This document shows, piece by piece, positions 34,772-46,621 of a DNA stretch of 64,000 nt. The DNA lies in NCBI GenBank assembly GCA_018136815.1, contig CM030933.1, forward strand, positions 2,963,144 through 3,027,143, in the 5' to 3' direction. The notes beneath the pieces are model-generated. The model was not told the origin of the DNA. It searched no databases and saw only the letters and a program-made list of their open reading frames with translations. How positions within the stretch are numbered: position 1 is the first letter of the stretch; every line of letters begins with the position of its first letter. The DNA comes from Isochrysis galbana (Eukaryota; Haptophyta; Isochrysidales; Isochrysidaceae). The position numbers were made by a program, and so were the translations under genes.

Positions 34772-37700
34772 CTAATAAGGCCCGAGCATGTTCGTTCGAG
34801 GCTGGACAAGAGAGGCAGGTCGGTCGGCAGAGAGACCATTCGCCGGCTTAGGACGAGTGTGGCGGGTTGGTGCAACGTAGCCGGTCGCGAAGCGGGGAGT
34901 GCCCAGCTCCTCATACAGCGCATTGAGTTGTAGCTTCGCAAGAGATTGCGCTTGTTCAGCACCCGTAGCACCGCCAACCTTGCCCGCCTGGGCGACGTGT
35001 TGTGCGCGTGCCGCCGCGCGCTCGGCTACGCGGAATAGTGCACGTACGCCTACACCACGTGGCCAAGCAGCCGCGATGGCACCGGCCGCATGGTCGATGA
35101 CTTCCGGTCGTAGCAGCGAGGTGGGCGAGCAGCGAAGAGCCTCGGAAACTGCGTGCGCGCTCCGCAGCAACGGCACGTTGATCGTCTCGTCAAAGAGGAA
35201 GGAGAGCCGCGCGCTGACCTCGGCCGTCAATCGGGTGCGCGTGCATGTAGCGTACACTGCGAGCCACGACGTCGATGCCGTCTCGGTCGAGTTGCTGGGT
35301 GCAGTGGCGTCGCCAATGACGGCAGGCGCGTAAGGTGCCCGCCCAGATGCGTGGTGAATGGGTTCGATCGGCTCGCGTAGTAGCGAGCCCAACGTGGCGA
35401 TTGCGAGGTTGCCACCCGCCTTAAGTAGTTCGTCAATGTCGTCGAGCACCAGGGTCGCGCGCCTCGCCGCTCGAGCTTCACGGAAAACGTCAGTCAGGGC
35501 GTTGGATAGCGCCGAGTCGGTCACTGAGGCGCCACCGCTGCTTGCCATTGCGCGGTCGACCAGTTGCGCGAGCGAGACAAAGAAAACACCCTCGGCTTCG
35601 CCGGTCCTCGCCACTTCCGAGGCGGCCCACGCAGCTAATGACGAGGTGCCAGCGCCCGTTCCTTCGCCAATGAGAAGAGCAGAGCGTGTAGTCCCCGACT
35701 CCGGGGGTGGGACCGCAAGGCGGAGAGCTGCCTCGCGCGCAGCAGCATGAAAGGCGCAGCCGACGCCGTGCCGGCTGAACCGGCGGACAACGGCCTGCGA
35801 GCGCTCGCCGAGCGCTGGGCGTACCTCGGTGAGAGCACGCATGAGGTCGGCGGCCGTCACGGTCGCCGCCTCCATCTCTCCCGACGGGCTGCGCGAGGCG
35901 GCCGCGCGGTTGAGCGCAAAGGAGGCGGCGGATCGGATGAGGCCGGCAAGCTCGGCTCCGCTGAAATGCTCCGTGGCGCCCGCAAGAGATTTGGGAAGAG
36001 GCTTGCCGTTGACGAGGTGTTCCAGCGCGCCGTCCTCAACCTCATCCGGATGGGCATCGATCAGCGCGGCGGCGTCAGGCGCAAGGGCTCCGTTGGCGCG
36101 CATGGCGCGCGTGTGGATGCGGAGAATGTCGCGCCGACCGGCGGCGTCGGGTAGCTCTACTTTGAGCTGTACCTCAAGCCTGCGAGGTCAATTGGTCAAA
36201 GGCGACGGGTGAAGGAGGGGTAAGGGCATCCGTTGGGAGCTGTTGTCACATGGGCACGCTTGCAGCATGAGCGACCTCTCACCACCGCATAGCGCCAGCC
36301 CATGGCAGGGCCCTAGCGCACCTTCCGGGGCGGAGAAGCGCCTCGTCGAGAAGTTCGGGCCGATTGGTCAGGCCCACCACGAGGACATTGCCCGCCTCGG
36401 CTACGCCATCCATCTTGGAGAGCAGCTGGTTCACTACAGAGTCCCTGCAGGCCAGGAAAGGAAGAGGAGAATGGAAGGACCGCCTCGCGTGCTGTGCAGA
36501 TAAACGGCTGAGCTGCCGCTGCGATGAAATGCGCTCGCGGGCCGCTGCGTCGACCAGCGTTTGCACCTGACTCCCGAGGTGTCCCCGGTGGAGGACCCGC
36601 GCTTGCGAGCGATGGCGTCCATCTCGTCAAGGATAATGACATGCAGTGCGGACGCATCTCCTGCCGCTGCCCACTCAGCTGCATGATGGAATGGGAAAGC
36701 CAAGTAAGCAGTGTGGGAGCGACCGGTTGGCTATCCGCGACAGCACGGAAGAGGATCCCAAAATGGCTCGCACCTTCCGCTGGAGCGAAGAGTGCACGGA
36801 CACGCGCCTCGGCCTCTCCAACGAACTTATCCAGGATTTCGGGACCGTTGACGACCTACGCAGTGCGTGACCGGCGAAGCGTATTCAGATTTTGGGGCCG
36901 CCAAGGTGTCATGCTCGCTTATGAAGCAGGACGGGTACCCTGGGTCTTTAGGCCCGTGCGTCGCCTTGCGTGCAAGCGCTCGCGTGCGCGTCAAACGGCT
37001 TGTGGCGGCGCCGCAAGCCTTGGCTTGAAACAGCCTTGGGCGCACCTGAGGCTCACGAGCGCCGAGTGACCGTGCGAGCTCTCTTGCGAGGAGCGTCTTC
37101 CCGCAGCCTGGCGGGCCAGAGAGCAAGATACCTCGGACGTGCGAGATGCCAAGGCGCCGGGCGCCGGCGGCGTCGGCGCGAGAGGCGAGCACACGCCGCA
37201 CGATGGCGTCGAGCTGAGCCTCGAGGCCCCCAACCTTGCCGGAGAGCGCCTCGGAGAGCTCGGCGGCCGGCGGCACACTAGGCGGTGCCGATGGCAGGTC
37301 CGCCTCAGTGGTGGCCACCGCACCGGCGGTCTCAGCCGGAGCTGCGGCGGGAGGCTCGACCGGCGCAGAGGCATTCACAAAACACGAGAGCAGCGCGGGC
37401 TCAATCCTTGGAAGATTGGCAGGCAGCCGGTCTTCTTGCACCTAAAAGGGACGCACGGGAGCTAGAGGTGAGTGGTGAACAGCGCGGCGTGCTCGGCCGG
37501 ACCAAACGAAGCAGACGGCCGGGGAGGATGTGATGCAACGCACCGCATGGCGCATAACGACCTCGAGCATCGCCGCACTCGACGTAATCGCCTCGTACGT
37601 CTGACTAGGCCCGCCGAGCTGCAAGAAAGGCCGGCTCTTGCCCGCGTCGAGCTTTCGCGGACTGCCGAAGACCTCGCCGCTTGGCCGGCGTTTGGAGACG

Positions 37701-39202
37701 ACCACGGATCCTAGGAGCGGTTGCAGCAAAGAGAGGACACCGTCCACGTGCTTGACGCCCACGTGCACTTGAACGTTGCCCTTGCTGTCGACGGCTTTTC
37801 GGCTCGGGCTGAAAAGGTGGAGAAGCAAGTCCCACTGCGTGCCGCCCGCCACGCGCAGCGTGGCTGTGGGCCGCTCGCCGCCTGCATTGGCCCACAGGCG
37901 CGCCCACATGTTGTCGCGGGTGGTCGAGACACTCAGGTCGGCCAGCGCGTCACGGACGGTGTTGAAGAGGTCGGTGTCGCACCACGTTCCCCACTCGGGA
38001 CGGCCACTGCCGCTCGACTCGCCGCCCTCCCCGCTTGATTGGAGGACGGCGCGCTCGACCGCCTCGCACAAGACCCTAAGCACCTCAGGTTGCTCGCTCA
38101 AAGGGGTCACAACCGTCAAGGGATAGGACGTGCTCAAAGGCGGCTTGGCGTCCGGCTCAGTGGCCGTTGACATAGGCTTGTCCACGGACGGTGTGGACGG
38201 GGGCGGCGGAGGAGACGCGTCGGCGATGATGGGAGGCGGTGGCAAAACATGGTCGGCCTTCGGCGGATTTGTGAGCACCGGTGAGGCAGCGATTGTGGGC
38301 GGTGGGGGCGCCGCCGCGGGCGGCTCATCAATCGTAACAGGCGAGGAGGCGATCGAATGTCGCGCGGGGGCAACAAGCCTCGACGTCGGTGTAGACATCT
38401 CTGGCGAAAAAGACGTGGGCGCCGCCGTGGGCGCCGTGCTCAGTGGCTTGGCCGATGGCGCGAGGTCCTGTTCCAGGAACTTAGGCTCGTCCTCGTCATC
38501 CTCTTGGGCCACAGAAGCAGCGCTACTAAGCGCCGGCGCTGTGACGATGGGTGACTCATCAGTTTGGGACTCAGCTGCCACTGGGACCATCTCGTGAGTC
38601 TCGGGCGCAGCGGAGGGTGGCGCACGCGGGCCATCGAGGGCCTGCTCGAGCGGCGCGAGCGAGGTATGAGCACTAGTCAGACCTGGAGCGGAAAAATTGG
38701 GCGCGGGCGGCGCCTCCTCTGCGGAGTGCACCGTGGCGGGAGAGGTGGAAGTGAGGGGTGCAGCTGGGAACGATGCCACGGACGAGGTCGAGTTCTTGTG
38801 CGACGGTGCAGCCACCGGTTCGGGAGGCGGAGGCGACAAGCCGAAGATCTGCGCCTGCTTTCCACCCTCGGAGGTTTCCTGATCGCCGCTCGGCGCGAGG
38901 AGTGACGGCGGCGACGGCGGCGACGTAGAGATCTCCGTCTCCGTCTTTGCGGAGTGGTGTATCACCGCCTCTGTGGTAATGGGACTGGCGTGTGGTTCTG
39001 GCGTTGCCGCCGAGAGCCAGAGAGGCCTCGCTCGAAGCTCCCCGATTGCGGGAGCACACCATCTGGCGAGAGCTCTGGGAGAGACGAGAGAGGTTTCACA
39101 GGGGAGAGAGCGCGAGAGGGGAGTGTGGGTGTGGGCCCCTGGGAGGACAGCGGTGGAGAGGGCATGGGAGAGAGCGGTGCTGCTGATGATGAGGGAGAGC
39201 AT
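34772..39202 (-). CDS. NSF/Sec18-like AAA ATPase with proline-rich N-terminal extension
   Basis: Minus-strand exons 37441-37046, 36855-36774, 36678-36567, 36444-36322 and 36179-34772 join in frame (GT..AG; donors mostly GTGCG) and read as [19 protein letters not shown], Walker [33 protein letters not shown], Walker [55 protein letters not shown]. The D2 P-loop reads [10 protein letters not shown], without the lysine, while D2 Walker B ([10 protein letters not shown]) remains. NSF disassembles SNARE complexes. The usual N domain is not recognisable. A 102-bp intron (37543-37442, GTGCGT..TTTTAG) would join in frame an upstream exon 39202-37544: a ~430-residue Pro/Ala/Ser-rich stretch and an unrecognised domain ending VVMRHA. 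Total 1,259 residues; without that exon 706. Whether both parts are one gene needs transcript data. Confidence 0.8.
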
Positions 39203-39331
39203 CGGCGAGGGGGGGCGTTGCGCCCAGGCGAGGGGGAGGGGGGAGAAGGGGGGGGGAAGGGGGAGGGGGGGGGGGGGGGGCGGGGGGACTTCGGCTGCGA
39301 GAGAGCGAACGGGGAGGGGGGCTTGAGGGAA

Positions 39332-39374
<43 letters not shown>

Positions 39375-39505
39375 AGCGGGGAGGAGGACGAGGGGCGCAG
39401 GTGAGAGTGAGCGAGGGGAGGAGAGAAAGTGGGAAGGCGGGGGGGACGGAAGCAGACGGCCAAGAAAAGAATAGAAGGCAAGAGAAAGATGACGTGTGAG
39501 AGAGA

Positions 39506-39594
<89 letters not shown>

Positions 39595-40180
39595 AGAGGG
39601 AGGGAGAGAAGAGGGAGAGAAAGAGATATAGAGAGAAAGAGAGAGAAAGTTGGCTGGGTGGAGGCGGCGAGGGAAGCGGAGAGAGAGAGAAAAGAAGAAG
39701 AAGAGAGAGAGGAAGCCCTCGCGGGGAAGAAAAAGGCTCCCACTCTCTACGCGAGTGAAAGACGCGGAGGGAGCGAGAAGGCGAGAGGGAGATGAGAGAA
39801 GAGGGCGAGAGCAGAATAGAGAGAGGGAGGGGGGGGGGGGGAGATTCGACGTTTGCACCGCCGGGCCCCCGAGGGCACCCCTAGAGTTTGTTTGCTCCAC
39901 AACGCATTTTGGGATATAATTCGACGTGTGAAGCGTGGAGTGACCGCGACGGCCTGGGCGGGGGACGCCGGGAGAGAGAGAGAGAGAGAGCGGCCGAGAA
40001 GCTGCGAGAAGAACCCCGAAGTTCTCCCACGAAGTCTCGCTTCCCGCGCGCACCTTTTCGCGCCAGGGGCCTTCCCGCGCGCGGGGGGGGGGGGGGGGGG
40101 CTTTCTCCAATCCCCCGGGCGGCGCGGCGCCACGTAATTCCCCCCCCCCCCCTTTCCCCCTCCCCCCCCCCTTCTCCCCC
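39203..40180. repeat. GA-rich microsatellites and poly-G/C tracts
   Basis: GA runs at about 39330-39370 and 39505-39590, G runs near 39265-39280, 39829-39841 and 40082-40100, and C runs near 40139-40172. No gene; frames here reflect repeats. This would be the 5' flank of the NSF-like gene. Confidence 0.85.
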
Positions 40181-40183
40181 CTC

Positions 40184-40232
40184 CCCCAAGTAGTGCACGA
40201 GGGGAGCTGCCGCAAGGCGGGAAGTGAGGGAG
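40184..40232 (+). repeat. Outer inverted repeat, left arm
   Basis: The 48-bp arm beginning CCCCAAGTAGTGCACGAGGG matches the reverse complement of 42651-42699 at all but about one position. Confidence 0.8.
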
Positions 40233-40441
40233 TTCCAAAGCTTCTCCGCTCGCTGCCTGGCCGAGCACTACTCTAGAGAAGAAGAGGACCACCTCGCTCT
40301 TCTCGCTACTCTCGCCCTCCTTTGCTCGGCCACCCCGCACCCAACGTCTGAATAGTAGGGCGGTCTAACCTAGGGAGTGAAGAAAAGTCGATTTTGAGAT
40401 CAGGCCTAATGAACAAACGAACAAACTGACAAGCAAATAAC

Positions 40442-42508
40442 AAATAAATAGGGCGGTCAAACAGGGCTTTTTAAGTACTAATATTGGGGGGGGTCGACAT
40501 TTTTGACCGTGAGCGGAAAGCCCCGGCGAAAGCGGCTCGGAGGGTCTCCCCGCCTTTTCAGAATCCTCGTCCGAAAAGACGGTGCGAAGTCCCGTCGGAC
40601 CCCCCCCCCTTGCACACGCTCTGGCGGCTCACACGAGCCGAACTAGACGTCGCTCCCACTGAGAGATGTGTTTCTTTAGTCTAAAAGGTGCCTACACACT
40701 TATTAAATTAGGGGTCCGACGCCCCATATTGCCAATAAAGCAAATTTCAAACCCTGGTGCCCCAGTGATGACGTCCGCGCATGCACATGCGCACCACACA
40801 CAGCTCGCACACGGCCCATTAGGCTGTCATAGGATGCTCCATGACTGTCCCGACCCTCGCCCCGCAGGATTCGCCCGGGCTCGCGATTGACGAGGAGCTG
40901 GAGCACCAGGACGCCATGGCGCTCGATGCTGCTCGCTGGTCGACAAAAGTTTGTTGGCCGCTGGTGGGACAGGTGCGCTGCCGATCGCGCCCGCTCCGGC
41001 GCAGGTCGACCAGGCCCGTACCTACAATGCCTCTGCCGCCCCAAACGTCAGGTTCCCGACTCGTCTTTCGACGCTGTGAGGCAGGGAGAACACCAGCCGC
41101 CAATGCTCAACCAGAGCATCGGCGGCAGGTGTTCTCTCTATGTTTTCGTCGGCTCCTCGGATTTTCACGTGCATCATAGGGCTGGTAGCAATCTAGAAAT
41201 GTAATTTAAGCTAGCCTGCAGCGTGATCTGCGACGGCGCGACGCGCGCGGCCGAACAGTACTGTGGAATTGATAGCTTTTTGTTTGACGTCTAAAGGGAG
41301 AATTTTTCTCCGCACGGAGGGCTCGAAAATTGGGCAGAAGGGCGAATTCGGAGCTCTACACCGCCCGTTCTTTTGGCTACTAGTAGATTCAATATGTAAT
41401 CTAGCCAAGCACCGGCCTGAAAGCTTCAGGCGTGATGGTTGCGATCGATTTCTGTGGGCAATCGTGTCGTGAATCACGATTGGACACCGGCTGCTTTGCG
41501 CTCATCTCGAGCCAACTTTTGGAATTTTTTGTACACACGGATGACCTCCAAGGCCATTCACGTTCGGAGACACACAGGTCGTGCCCGCCAAGCACGGGCC
41601 AGTCAATAGTTCTCCCGTTTTTATAGCACAACATCCCAACATGGAGCACAAAAAGTAGTTTTGTTTTCGCATTGACGTGCTGAATTGACGGACAGGCTCG
41701 TGTTTTCGAGCGTCTCACGTTCGATTTCGAGAGACAACCCCTGCTTTTCTCTCGATGATTCGACAGTCTCATATGGTAAGACTGGTTGGCTACCGAAACA
41801 TTGGCATTTGGGCATGCTGATGGTCATGTATTGTGCTCATATGTGTCTTGGACTGGTGAAATGAAGACTAAAATAGGAATTACTAAGATTATAATTTGGC
41901 AAAACTATAATCAAGTTGATCTTTTTCTCCTGCGGCGGCGCGCGATGGCGGCCGCAGCGATGGTCGCTGGCCTCGCCAGTGGCCTCGCACGCGGCCTGTG
42001 GCCGCTCTGGCGAGGGTCTGCGCGGCCAGGAGGCCAGCAGGCACCCGCTACCACCATGCTGAGGCGGTGCCGCGCGTGATGGGGCAGCCCATCATGCGCA
42101 GCACCGTCATTTTGACGCTTCGCGGCCTGCCGCGCACTGCATACGCGCGAGGGGCTGGCAGTAGATGCCAGCAGGGGCGAGGTGGAGGGCGCAGGCGACG
42201 CGGTGCGCCCGCGCAGGGTTTTGTACTGCCTGCCCGGTGGTAACCGTGCCCGGGGAACGCAGGCGCGCGTCGCACAGCGCGACCTGTGGTGCACTTTTGT
42301 GGTCGACGTCGATTTCGCACGAGCGCGAAAACGTTTTGGGGTCTGTGTGTTGAATGGCGTCGAAAATGTGCATATTTCTCATTAGATTCTGCCTAATATA
42401 CCCATTTCCAGTAGCATATCCTAAGATCTCGCGATAAAACCTCAATCTTGACTTAGTGAATTTTCACCCTTAGAAGTTAAAAGCCCTGTTTGACCGCCCT
42501 AAAATAAA
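40442..42508. mobile_element. 2.05-kb DNA transposon with 23-bp terminal inverted repeats
   Basis: TAGGGCGGTCAAACAGGGCT (first 20 of a 23-bp perfect terminal repeat) starts at 40449, and its reverse complement ends at 42501. AAATAAA flanks both ends (40442-40448, 42502-42508), a possible 7-bp target duplication, although low in complexity. The interior holds no convincing transposase; short frames only. Probably non-autonomous. A diverged TAGGGCGGTCTAACCTAGGG stands just outside at 40357. Confidence 0.75.
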
Positions 42509-42650
42509 CTTCAGGAGGGTGGGAAACAAGCATATACTACTACAACCTCTTTTTCTTCCATGGTAGCTAGTAGACAAAAAAACCATTTAATATTGTCGCC
42601 TCGCGCGCGGCCATGGGTTCAACTACCGTAGCTACGCCCACTTCCCTTCC

Positions 42651-42699
42651 TCTCCCTCACTTCCCACCTTGCGGCAGCTCCCCTCGTGCACTACTTGGG
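42651..42699 (-). repeat. Outer inverted repeat, right arm
   Basis: Reverse complement of 40184-40232. The two arms enclose the 2.05-kb transposon asymmetrically (about 210 and 145 bp outside it), so they may be ends of an older element. Confidence 0.8.
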
Positions 42700-43077
42700 G
42701 CCCAGGTTGCGGGGGGGGTCAGGTTGGGCGGGGTGCACCGGCCCCTCGTGGAGATTCCCCGTCTTCCTCCTGTGCCTCTAGGTGGCCTGTTTCTTCTGTG
42801 TCCAGGCGCGGATGTTGCCTCTCGGTTGCGTTGGTTGTCGCACTCGTAGTAGCTTATTGCGGTTTTCGCGGCGGGTTTACTCGTTATTCGGAGGTGAGAG
42901 GGTGAGAGTGTCCCGTCCCATCGTCGATCGTCGCACCTTGGCCCATATTTTTTAAAAACCCATATTAGTGCACAATCGTCTCGGCGATCAAGGTCGCTTG
43001 ACAATACTCTGCGCGGCGCGCGCCATAGGTTTACGTCTCTACCTACGGGTGTGTTCCCGCTACATTTTAGCTAAACT
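42700..43077. other. 3' flank, no gene seen
   Basis: Short stretch between the inverted repeat and the end of the downstream minus-strand gene; may hold its 3' untranslated region. Confidence 0.4.
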
Positions 43078-45276
43078 CTACACAAAGCTGGTCGACGAAT
43101 CGCCTTTTGGGTGCGGAGGGAAAAAGTTGGCCGACATTCTTGTTTTGGGGGCCGTCTCCGAATCCAAAGAGGGAGTTCTCGAGTTTATATCGTACTTGGA
43201 AGCCGATGCCGTGCCTGAGAACCGCCTCTGACGCTTTTTGTGGACGAGCACGAGGACCAAGAGAGCAATGCCAATGAAGGCGAGAACGAGCACCCCAAGC
43301 ACGACACCGATGACGGACACCATGGGAAACGACCCGCTTTCGTGGGACTCAGCGGGTCGGGAAAGGGAAGGAGGGCAAGGTGCAGTGGAAGGCGGGGGCT
43401 GGGAAGTCGACAGCGGGGAGTGAACCTCCTCCACCCGAGCAGCAAGGTCGATGCTCGCGACGGGCACCTGTAAAGCCGCGGAGGCAGAGGTCTCGTCGAG
43501 AGACTGCATTATGAGTCGGAGCGTATCTATCTCGTCCGTATCGTCCGTCAGAATATTCGCCATGATGACCACCGAGCCGACCACAACATCAAGCTCGATG
43601 CGATCCTCCTCAACATGGAGCAGCAACGCCAGCTTCGACTGGAAGCTCGACTCGTCAAACAGGTCGAGCGTCGTATCCAAGGTGAACACACTCGTCACAA
43701 GATAAAGCGTCGTTGCCGGCAAGGATGGTGGAGGGGGTGGTAGCGAGGGCAGAGGCGAGACGAAGGGTGACATCGGCGTCCAGGGCTCCGGAGGAGTTGG
43801 AGAGGGCGGGGATGGTGGTGACGGCGGCAGTAGATTCGGCGGCGGCGGCAGCGGGCTATGTGGCGAGAGCGAGGGGATTGGTGAGGGCGATGCCGGTGGA
43901 GAGGGCGGCGGCCGTGGCTGGAAGTCGGGTGGCGACGGGTACGGGACTGCTGATGAGGCCGGTGGGGAAAGGGGAGAAAATGGGCTCGGCAGCGGTGGTG
44001 ATGGCGACGGAGGCGAAGGTGTCAGCGGAGGTGGGGGCGGCGATAGCGGCGGAGGCGACGGCGGCATCGAAGGTGGGGGCGACGATGGTGGAGGCGAATG
44101 CGACGGCTGGTACGGCCGAGGACTTGGAGGCGAAGGCGGTAATGGGGCGAATGTTGCCGGCGAGGGCCCGGGAGGCGGCGGAGAAGGCGGCAGCGCCGGT
44201 GGTAATGGTTTGGTCGGTGATTGCGGCGTGGATGGATGCGGCGGCGACCGCGGCCCATGTGAGTGTGAAGGAGGCTGAAGGCTGGGTGGAGGTGAAGGGT
44301 CCCAACCGACCGCAGGCTGCGTGGGAGGACAAGGCGAGGATGCCGGCCGCGAAGGAGACGGTGGTAGCGGTCGCGAGGCCGGTGGCGGTGAGAGGGGCGG
44401 CAGACTCGGCGGTGGCGGCGACAGTGTGGGTAGGCTCGGAAGTGGAATCGAGGGCGGCGTCAAAGGAGGCGCCCACGGCGGCGGCGCCATCGGAGGTCGT
44501 GGCGATGGCGGAGGCGACAAGGGCAGACTTCGTAGCGTCGGCGGCGGAGGAGGCAAGGGCGGAGAGAGTGGTGATGGTGGCAGCGAACTCGGGATGTTGA
44601 GGAAGGTGCAGTTTGGCTCGACATCCTTACAGGTCTGGGGGCAGGAGTGCACAAGCCACTCCCTCAGTGGCACGGAAAAGTCCGGCGCCTCCAGCTCGGC
44701 CGTGGTGCAGCTCGAGTTTTTCCACTGATCGCAGCCGGCCTCGTCGTACTTGTAGTTGTTGTCATCGGTACACGTGGTGGTCTGGTCGAGCGGGCAGTAT
44801 GCCCAGCTGGCGCCCAGCACATCGCCCGAAGGGACGGCGAAGTCGTCACATCGTTGGCTTTCGTGTACGAAGCACTTTGCGCCTTTGGGGTCCTGGTCGT
44901 CGTTGCGGCAGCCGCCAAACGAGAGGGTCTGCACGCCGTCAGAGAATCCATCCACGGCGCACTGGCAGTCACCCCACACGTCTTGCGGGGGCGAGCAGTA
45001 TGCGACAGCAGCGCCAGGGTACTTCTCCGACGCGAGGGCGTGTGGGCATAGCTGTGGCTCCACCACGTAGCAGACAAAGGTCTCATCTGCAAACCAGTTA
45101 TCGCATCCGACAGCGCCGGTGTCGACACCCCCCGAGAGGCCATCGGCGCTGCAGGCGCAGGCCTCTGCGGCGGTGAGCGGTGGCGGGGCTAGGGGTGGCT
45201 GCGGGGGGGCTGGCGAGGATGGCAGCGACGGTCGCGGAGGGGAGCTCGTGATGTCGAGCAGCTGGCGGCGAGCCAT
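43078..45276 (-). CDS. Cys-rich / proline-rich type I membrane protein
   Basis: 732 residues from ATG at 45276 (MARRQLLDITSS); the frame is open further upstream with other ATGs, and no clean signal peptide is seen, so an upstream exon is possible. In order: two related Cys modules (CACSADGLSGGV..CDNW..CPHAL..YCSPP and CQCAVDGFSDGV..GCRND..CDDF..YCPLD), a third Cys block (CTDDNNYKYDEAGCDQW..CPQTC..C), about 280 residues of PPSPPPP repeats like pherophorins and other algal wall glycoproteins, a ~90-residue module (TSVFTLDTTLDLF..LDVVVGSVVIMANI) of a type common in algal surface proteins, a transmembrane helix (43240-43316; VIGVVLGVLVLAFIGIALLV) and a basic cytoplasmic tail HKKRQRR. Likely a cell-surface or wall-linking protein. 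The sense-strand leader is GA-rich. Confidence 0.75.
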   Translation of the reverse strand: MARRQLLDITSSPPRPSLPSSPAPPQPPLAPPPLTAAEACACSADGLSGGVDTGAVGCDNWFADETFVCYVVEPQLCPHALASEKYPGAAVAYCSPPQDVWGDCQCAVDGFSDGVQTLSFGGCRNDDQDPKGAKCFVHESQRCDDFAVPSGDVLGASWAYCPLDQTTTCTDDNNYKYDEAGCDQWKNSSCTTAELEAPDFSVPLREWLVHSCPQTCKDVEPNCTFLNIPSSLPPSPLSPPLPPPPPTLRSLPLSPPPSPRPPMAPPPWAPPLTPPSIPLPSLPTLSPPPPSLPPLSPPPASRPLPPSPSRPASSPCPPTQPAVGWDPSPPPSLQPPSHSHGPRSPPHPSTPQSPTKPLPPALPPSPPPPGPSPATFAPLPPSPPSPRPYQPSHSPPPSSPPPSMPPSPPPLSPPPPPLTPSPPSPSPPLPSPFSPLSPPASSAVPYPSPPDFQPRPPPSPPASPSPIPSLSPHSPLPPPPNLLPPSPPSPPSPTPPEPWTPMSPFVSPLPSLPPPPPSLPATTLYLVTSVFTLDTTLDLFDESSFQSKLALLLHVEEDRIELDVVVGSVVIMANILTDDTDEIDTLRLIMQSLDETSASAALQVPVASIDLAARVEEVHSPLSTSQPPPSTAPCPPSLSRPAESHESGSFPMVSVIGVVLGVLVLAFIGIALLVLVLVHKKRQRRFSGTASASKYDINSRTPSLDSETAPKTRMSANFFPPHPKGDSSTSFV

Positions 45277-45536
45277 TGCGAGAAGTCTCTCTCCCACCCT
45301 CCCTCCCTCCTTCCCTCCTCTTCCTCTCTCTCCCCCCCTCCCCCTCGACATCCCTCTCTGTTGCTGGCTTCTCTTCTCTACTCGCCCTCTTATATCCTCA
45401 TCATCACCCTCTCTTTCCTCCTCGTCTACCACGCCACCAGAGAGACCCTCTCTACTCTCTCTCTCTCCTCCTCTTCTCTCTCCTCTCCCCCTTTCCAAGG
45501 AACAAAGAGAGGCGAGGGGCGTGTCACTCTCTCTTC

Positions 45537-45539
<3 letters not shown>

Positions 45540-45618
<79 letters not shown>
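45540..45618. repeat. (CT)n microsatellite
   Basis: About 40 CT units, followed by a (GGC)n run at 45651-45674 on the plus strand. Upstream flank of the gene at 43078. Confidence 0.95.
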
Positions 45619-45621
<3 letters not shown>

Positions 45622-46615
45622 TTTGCAATCATATACATATCGCGTCATCACGCGGCGGCGGCGGCGGCGGCGGGGAGTGCCCTTCTTCTTCTCCTCCTCC
45701 TTCTCCTTCTTCTTTCTTCGGCCTTCTTCTCTCCAGAACAGGGGCGCGCCTCCCTCCCTAGGCGCGAGGACACTTGGTATATGTCTCGGATAGAAAATAA
45801 CAGTCCCCGGATATGTATCTCTCCGAGAGGGGGGGGGGGGGCGGCGGCGTAAGATATCCCGCCCCCGCCGCTCTCTCCCCCCCGGCGCGGCGGCGTCCGA
45901 CGGAATGTGAGGTGTGTGTGTGTTCCGTGGCACAGAAAAAAGGGGGAGAAGGGGGGCGGGGGGGGCGGGGGGGAGGTCCCACCTCTCTCCTCTTTGGTGG
46001 TTTTTCTCGGTCTCTGCCCACCGCTTGAGAGTGGGCCGGCTCGTCGTCCCATGGGGAGCAGGATGAGGAAAAGGTGTCCCCCCCCCCCCGCGCCGTCAGC
46101 GTCTCGCAGTTGGAAAGGCGCCGTGCGCGCGCCCGCCTTCTCCAGCTGCTGTGAAGGCGTCCGCGGGCCGTCTGTCTACTCTTACGGACGCCGAACACGG
46201 GCTCGAGCCCCCCCCCCCCCCCCCCCGGGCTCGCACCCACGAATCGAAAGGGGTCTCTCTCTAGCGCACACAAAAGAGAGACGGCTCTCTCAGAGATTGC
46301 GAGCGCGCCTGAGGAGCTTGACTCAAAGTCGTGTGGGCACGCCTAGCTCAAGTTTGAGCATCACCTTCGATCGTGGCCCAAAGTCGGAGCCACGGCGCGC
46401 AGCTCCGCGCTCCGCGAGACCCTTGAACGCCCACCCCGAGCGATGCAGCGTGCAGTGTGCGTAGTAGTAGTAGAAGTGGAAGTGGAAGTGGCAATAGCGC
46501 GACGTTTATTTTCTTCACCTTCTTCAGAGTTAGTGCCGCCGCTACTCTCACTAGCCTTTGTCGCATCCGAGATCGAACCTTTTTGTTTTAGAACAGCCCG
46601 CAGCTAGCAGCTAGA
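45619..46615. other. GC-rich low-complexity, no gene seen
   Basis: Poly-G at 45829-45841, poly-C at 46079-46089 and 46208-46226, and many frame-free short ORFs. Nothing recognised. Confidence 0.5.
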
Positions 46616-46621
46616 TTAGAG

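Noticed and set aside
38962-40215. 417-codon minus frame upstream of the NSF-like gene
   Set aside because: Made of Ser/Leu/Pro low complexity from CT and poly-C tracts, overlapping the better-supported exon in another frame.
43713-44600. 295-codon Ala/Val/Glu-rich plus-strand frame
   Set aside because: Antisense to the PPSPPPP-coding region; composition is the mirror of the proline codons.
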